Source of the DNA: Pseudazoarcus sp963975885
GTDB taxonomy: Bacteria > Pseudomonadota > Gammaproteobacteria > Burkholderiales > Rhodocyclaceae
Reading direction: 5' to 3'
Assembly (NCBI GenBank): GCA_963975885.1
Contig: CAXBIS010000011.1
Span: 1-64,000, forward strand
Length of the DNA: 64,000 nt
The first letter of the stretch is position 1. Each line of letters opens with the position of its first letter. Below the pieces are notes generated by a model. The model did no database searches. It saw only the letters and a program-made list of their open reading frames with translations, and was not told the DNA's origin. The position numbers and the translations under genes are program-made. Below, in pieces: positions 62,466-64,000 of the stretch.

Positions 62466-63422
62466 TCAACGCGCCGGCAGGAACTTCGCGGGATCTACCG
62501 GCTTGCCCTGCTTGCGAATCTCGAAATGCAGTTTCGGGCGATCCGCATCCGTACTGCCGAGCTCGGCGATCTTCTGACCCTTGCTCACCTTGTCGCCCTC
62601 CTTGACCAGCAATTCGCGGTTGTGGGCATAGGCGGTCAGAAAGTCGTCTTCGTGTTTGATGATGACCAGTTTTCCATAGCCACGCAAGCCGCTGCCCGAA
62701 TACACCACATTGCCCGCAGCGGCGGCCACGACGGGGTCTCCAGGTTCGCCTGCGATGTCCAGCCCCTTATTGCTGGATTCTTCGAAACCCTCGATGACCT
62801 CGCCGCTTGCCGGCCACAGCCACGTCGCCTCAGGGGCCGCGGGAGGGGCGGGCTCTTCAGTCGGCGCTGGCTCAGCCTCGGGAGCGGTGGCGGGCTGGGC
62901 GGGCGTGTCCGGCGGCGACGGAATCGGAAACGGTGGTTCGGACGGCAGTATCCGCGGGTTGATCGCTGCCCAGGCCTCGTCCGAGTACTCCGTACGGCCA
63001 CCACGCGGTGATGCGATGAGCGGCACCTGCGCGGCTGGCTGGCCTGGCTCACTCGCCTCGCTCTCGACGCCCGGCGTCTCGATCGGGCGCACCGTAACGG
63101 CTTCCGCGCCGGTGCCGACATCGGGCGGAGCCACACGCAAGCGCTGTCCAACGCGAATCTGATGCGGATTTTCGAGCCCGTTCCACTGCACCAGGTCGCT
63201 TACGCTCTGACCATAGGTGCGGCCGATTCCAAGCAAGGTGTCGCCCTGGCGCACGACGTGATGTTGCCCGTCGGCCTGCGCGCCCCGCGTGGAAGCCTCC
63301 GTGCCGCGCGACGAGTCGCCGAACGGCGCGGGCAGTTGCGACAGGCACCCGCTCAGCAACAAGGCCGAAGCCAGTGGCAAGAGCAGCCGTGCCGTATTTG
63401 CGCGATCGATCGAGTTCTTCAT
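62466..63422 (-). CDS. nlpD: LysM/M23 lipoprotein NlpD (amidase activator)
   Basis: 318 residues. Lipobox LLLSGC puts the lipidated cysteine at C26. LysM domain at about 53-98 (HHVVRQGDTLLGIGRTYGQS), a Pro/Glu/Ala-rich linker, and an M23 (LytM) domain at about 205-310. The M23 metal site is degenerate: NKGLDIAG where an active enzyme has HxGxD, and LHFEIR at the second site, so it is likely a non-catalytic activator of the amidase AmiC. It overlaps pcm by 4 bp and rpoS follows. Confidence 0.93.
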   Translation of the reverse strand: MKNSIDRANTARLLLPLASALLLSGCLSQLPAPFGDSSRGTEASTRGAQADGQHHVVRQGDTLLGIGRTYGQSVSDLVQWNGLENPHQIRVGQRLRVAPPDVGTGAEAVTVRPIETPGVESEASEPGQPAAQVPLIASPRGGRTEYSDEAWAAINPRILPSEPPFPIPSPPDTPAQPATAPEAEPAPTEEPAPPAAPEATWLWPASGEVIEGFEESSNKGLDIAGEPGDPVVAAAAGNVVYSGSGLRGYGKLVIIKHEDDFLTAYAHNRELLVKEGDKVSKGQKIAELGSTDADRPKLHFEIRKQGKPVDPAKFLPAR

Positions 63423-64000
63423 TCCAGTCCACTCAGCAATGGTACGAAACGGACCGCTTCGTACCGACTTTCCCTGAATACGTCTCCGATCCGCTCGGTC
63501 ATCACCAGCCGCTGTTCGCCGCCAGCCCCAACCGGGATCATCATGCGCCCGCCCGGCGCAAGCTGGTCGCGCAGGGCCTGCGGCAACTCACGAGCACCCG
63601 CCGCAACGATGATGGTGTCGAATGGAGCCGCCTGCGGCAAGCCCTGCGAGCCATCCCCGTGCTTGAGGCGCACATTCGGATAGCGGAACGGTCGCAGATT
63701 CTCCTTGGCCTGCTCGAGCAGCCCGCGAATTCGCTCGATACCGAACACCTCGGCCGCCAGATGCGAAAGCACCGCCGCCTGATAGCCGCATCCTGCACCG
63801 ACCTCAAGCGTGCGCCCGAGTTCGCGCCCGGCACGCAACAACTCGATCATGCGCGCAACCACATAGGGCTGGGAGATGGTCTGCTGGAAACCGATCGGCA
63901 GCGGCGTATCGTCATAGGCGTTATAGGCAAGTGCGGCATCGATGAAATGCTGCCGCGGAACACGCAGCATCGCGTCGAGCACACGCTCGTCGCGAATACC
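63419..64000 (-). CDS. pcm: protein-L-isoaspartate O-methyltransferase (5' truncated by window edge)
   Basis: 193 residues visible; the frame is open through the window end, so the start is missing. The first residues read GIRDERVLDAMLRVPRQHFI, typical of the Pcm N terminus. SAM-binding motif LEVGAGCGYQAAVL (post-I) and DGSQGLPQAAPFDTIIVAAG. Pcm repairs isoaspartyl residues in aged proteins. Encoded upstream of nlpD-rpoS, as in E. coli. Only the first ~25-30 residues are likely lost. Confidence 0.95.
   Translation of the reverse strand, partial: GIRDERVLDAMLRVPRQHFIDAALAYNAYDDTPLPIGFQQTISQPYVVARMIELLRAGRELGRTLEVGAGCGYQAAVLSHLAAEVFGIERIRGLLEQAKENLRPFRYPNVRLKHGDGSQGLPQAAPFDTIIVAAGARELPQALRDQLAPGGRMMIPVGAGGEQRLVMTERIGDVFRESRYEAVRFVPLLSGLE

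Overview
This 64 kb window is a high-GC proteobacterial chromosome segment, almost entirely coding. It suggests a betaproteobacterium, most plausibly of the Rhodocyclales (Azoarcus/Thauera-like), but a gammaproteobacterium cannot be excluded from sequence alone. The reasons are: a polar-type flagellar gene set with FleS/FleR, FlhF, FlhG, FliA and MotC/MotD; parE/parC; the dapA-bamC pair; the pcm-nlpD-rpoS order; and RoxA, RlmD, RluE and DUF192 housekeeping genes.

Layout. 1-7976 (+): filament block with two tandem flagellins (the first truncated by the window edge), flaG, fliD, fliS, fliT, an extra FliK-like protein, a stand-alone FlhB C-terminal-like protein and a YcgR-type PilZ brake. 8046-11070 (-): fliE and the fleSR two-component system. 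11211-22516 (+): fliFGHIJ, fliK, fliLMN, fliOPQR. 22575-33408 (-): a small lipoprotein gene, then flgL back through flgB. 33671-35290 (+): flgA, flgM, flgN. 35383-40465 (+): parE and parC separated by a higBA toxin-antitoxin module. 40506-48694 (-): motD, motC, fliA, flhG, flhF, flhA, flhB. 48852-52000: DUF192, rluE, DUF2721, tRNA-Ser(UGA) and a broken second tRNA, rlmD. 51984-64000: roxA, bamC, dapA, a non-coding three-stem repeat element, an HDAC-family amidohydrolase, a moxR-DUF58-transglutaminase-mltB operon, rpoS, nlpD and pcm (5' truncated).

Regulation. The window shows a layered flagellar hierarchy. Strong sigma54 (-24/-12) promoters precede fliE, fliK and the flgB operon, which fits activation by the encoded FleS/FleR. 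Good sigma28 promoters (TAAA-N15-GCCGATAA type) precede the second fliC and flgM, which fits FliA/FlgM control. A third signal is not explained by these: a palindrome of form (G/C)CGGCA-N5-TGCCG(G/C) sits 66-77 nt before the start codons of fliF, fliO, flgA and flhB. The fliO and flhB copies share 17 identical bases in the sense orientation. These are the operons without a recognisable sigma54 or sigma28 promoter, so the palindrome may mark an early flagellar class. No FleQ or FlhDC master-regulator gene lies in the window.

Other points worth attention: FlhG keeps its N-terminal FlhF-activating DQAxxLR motif but has lost its P-loop; FleR carries GSFTGA in place of GAFTGA; and two related inverted-repeat elements (22523-22577 and 55358-55630) each supply the TAG stop codon of the neighbouring gene.
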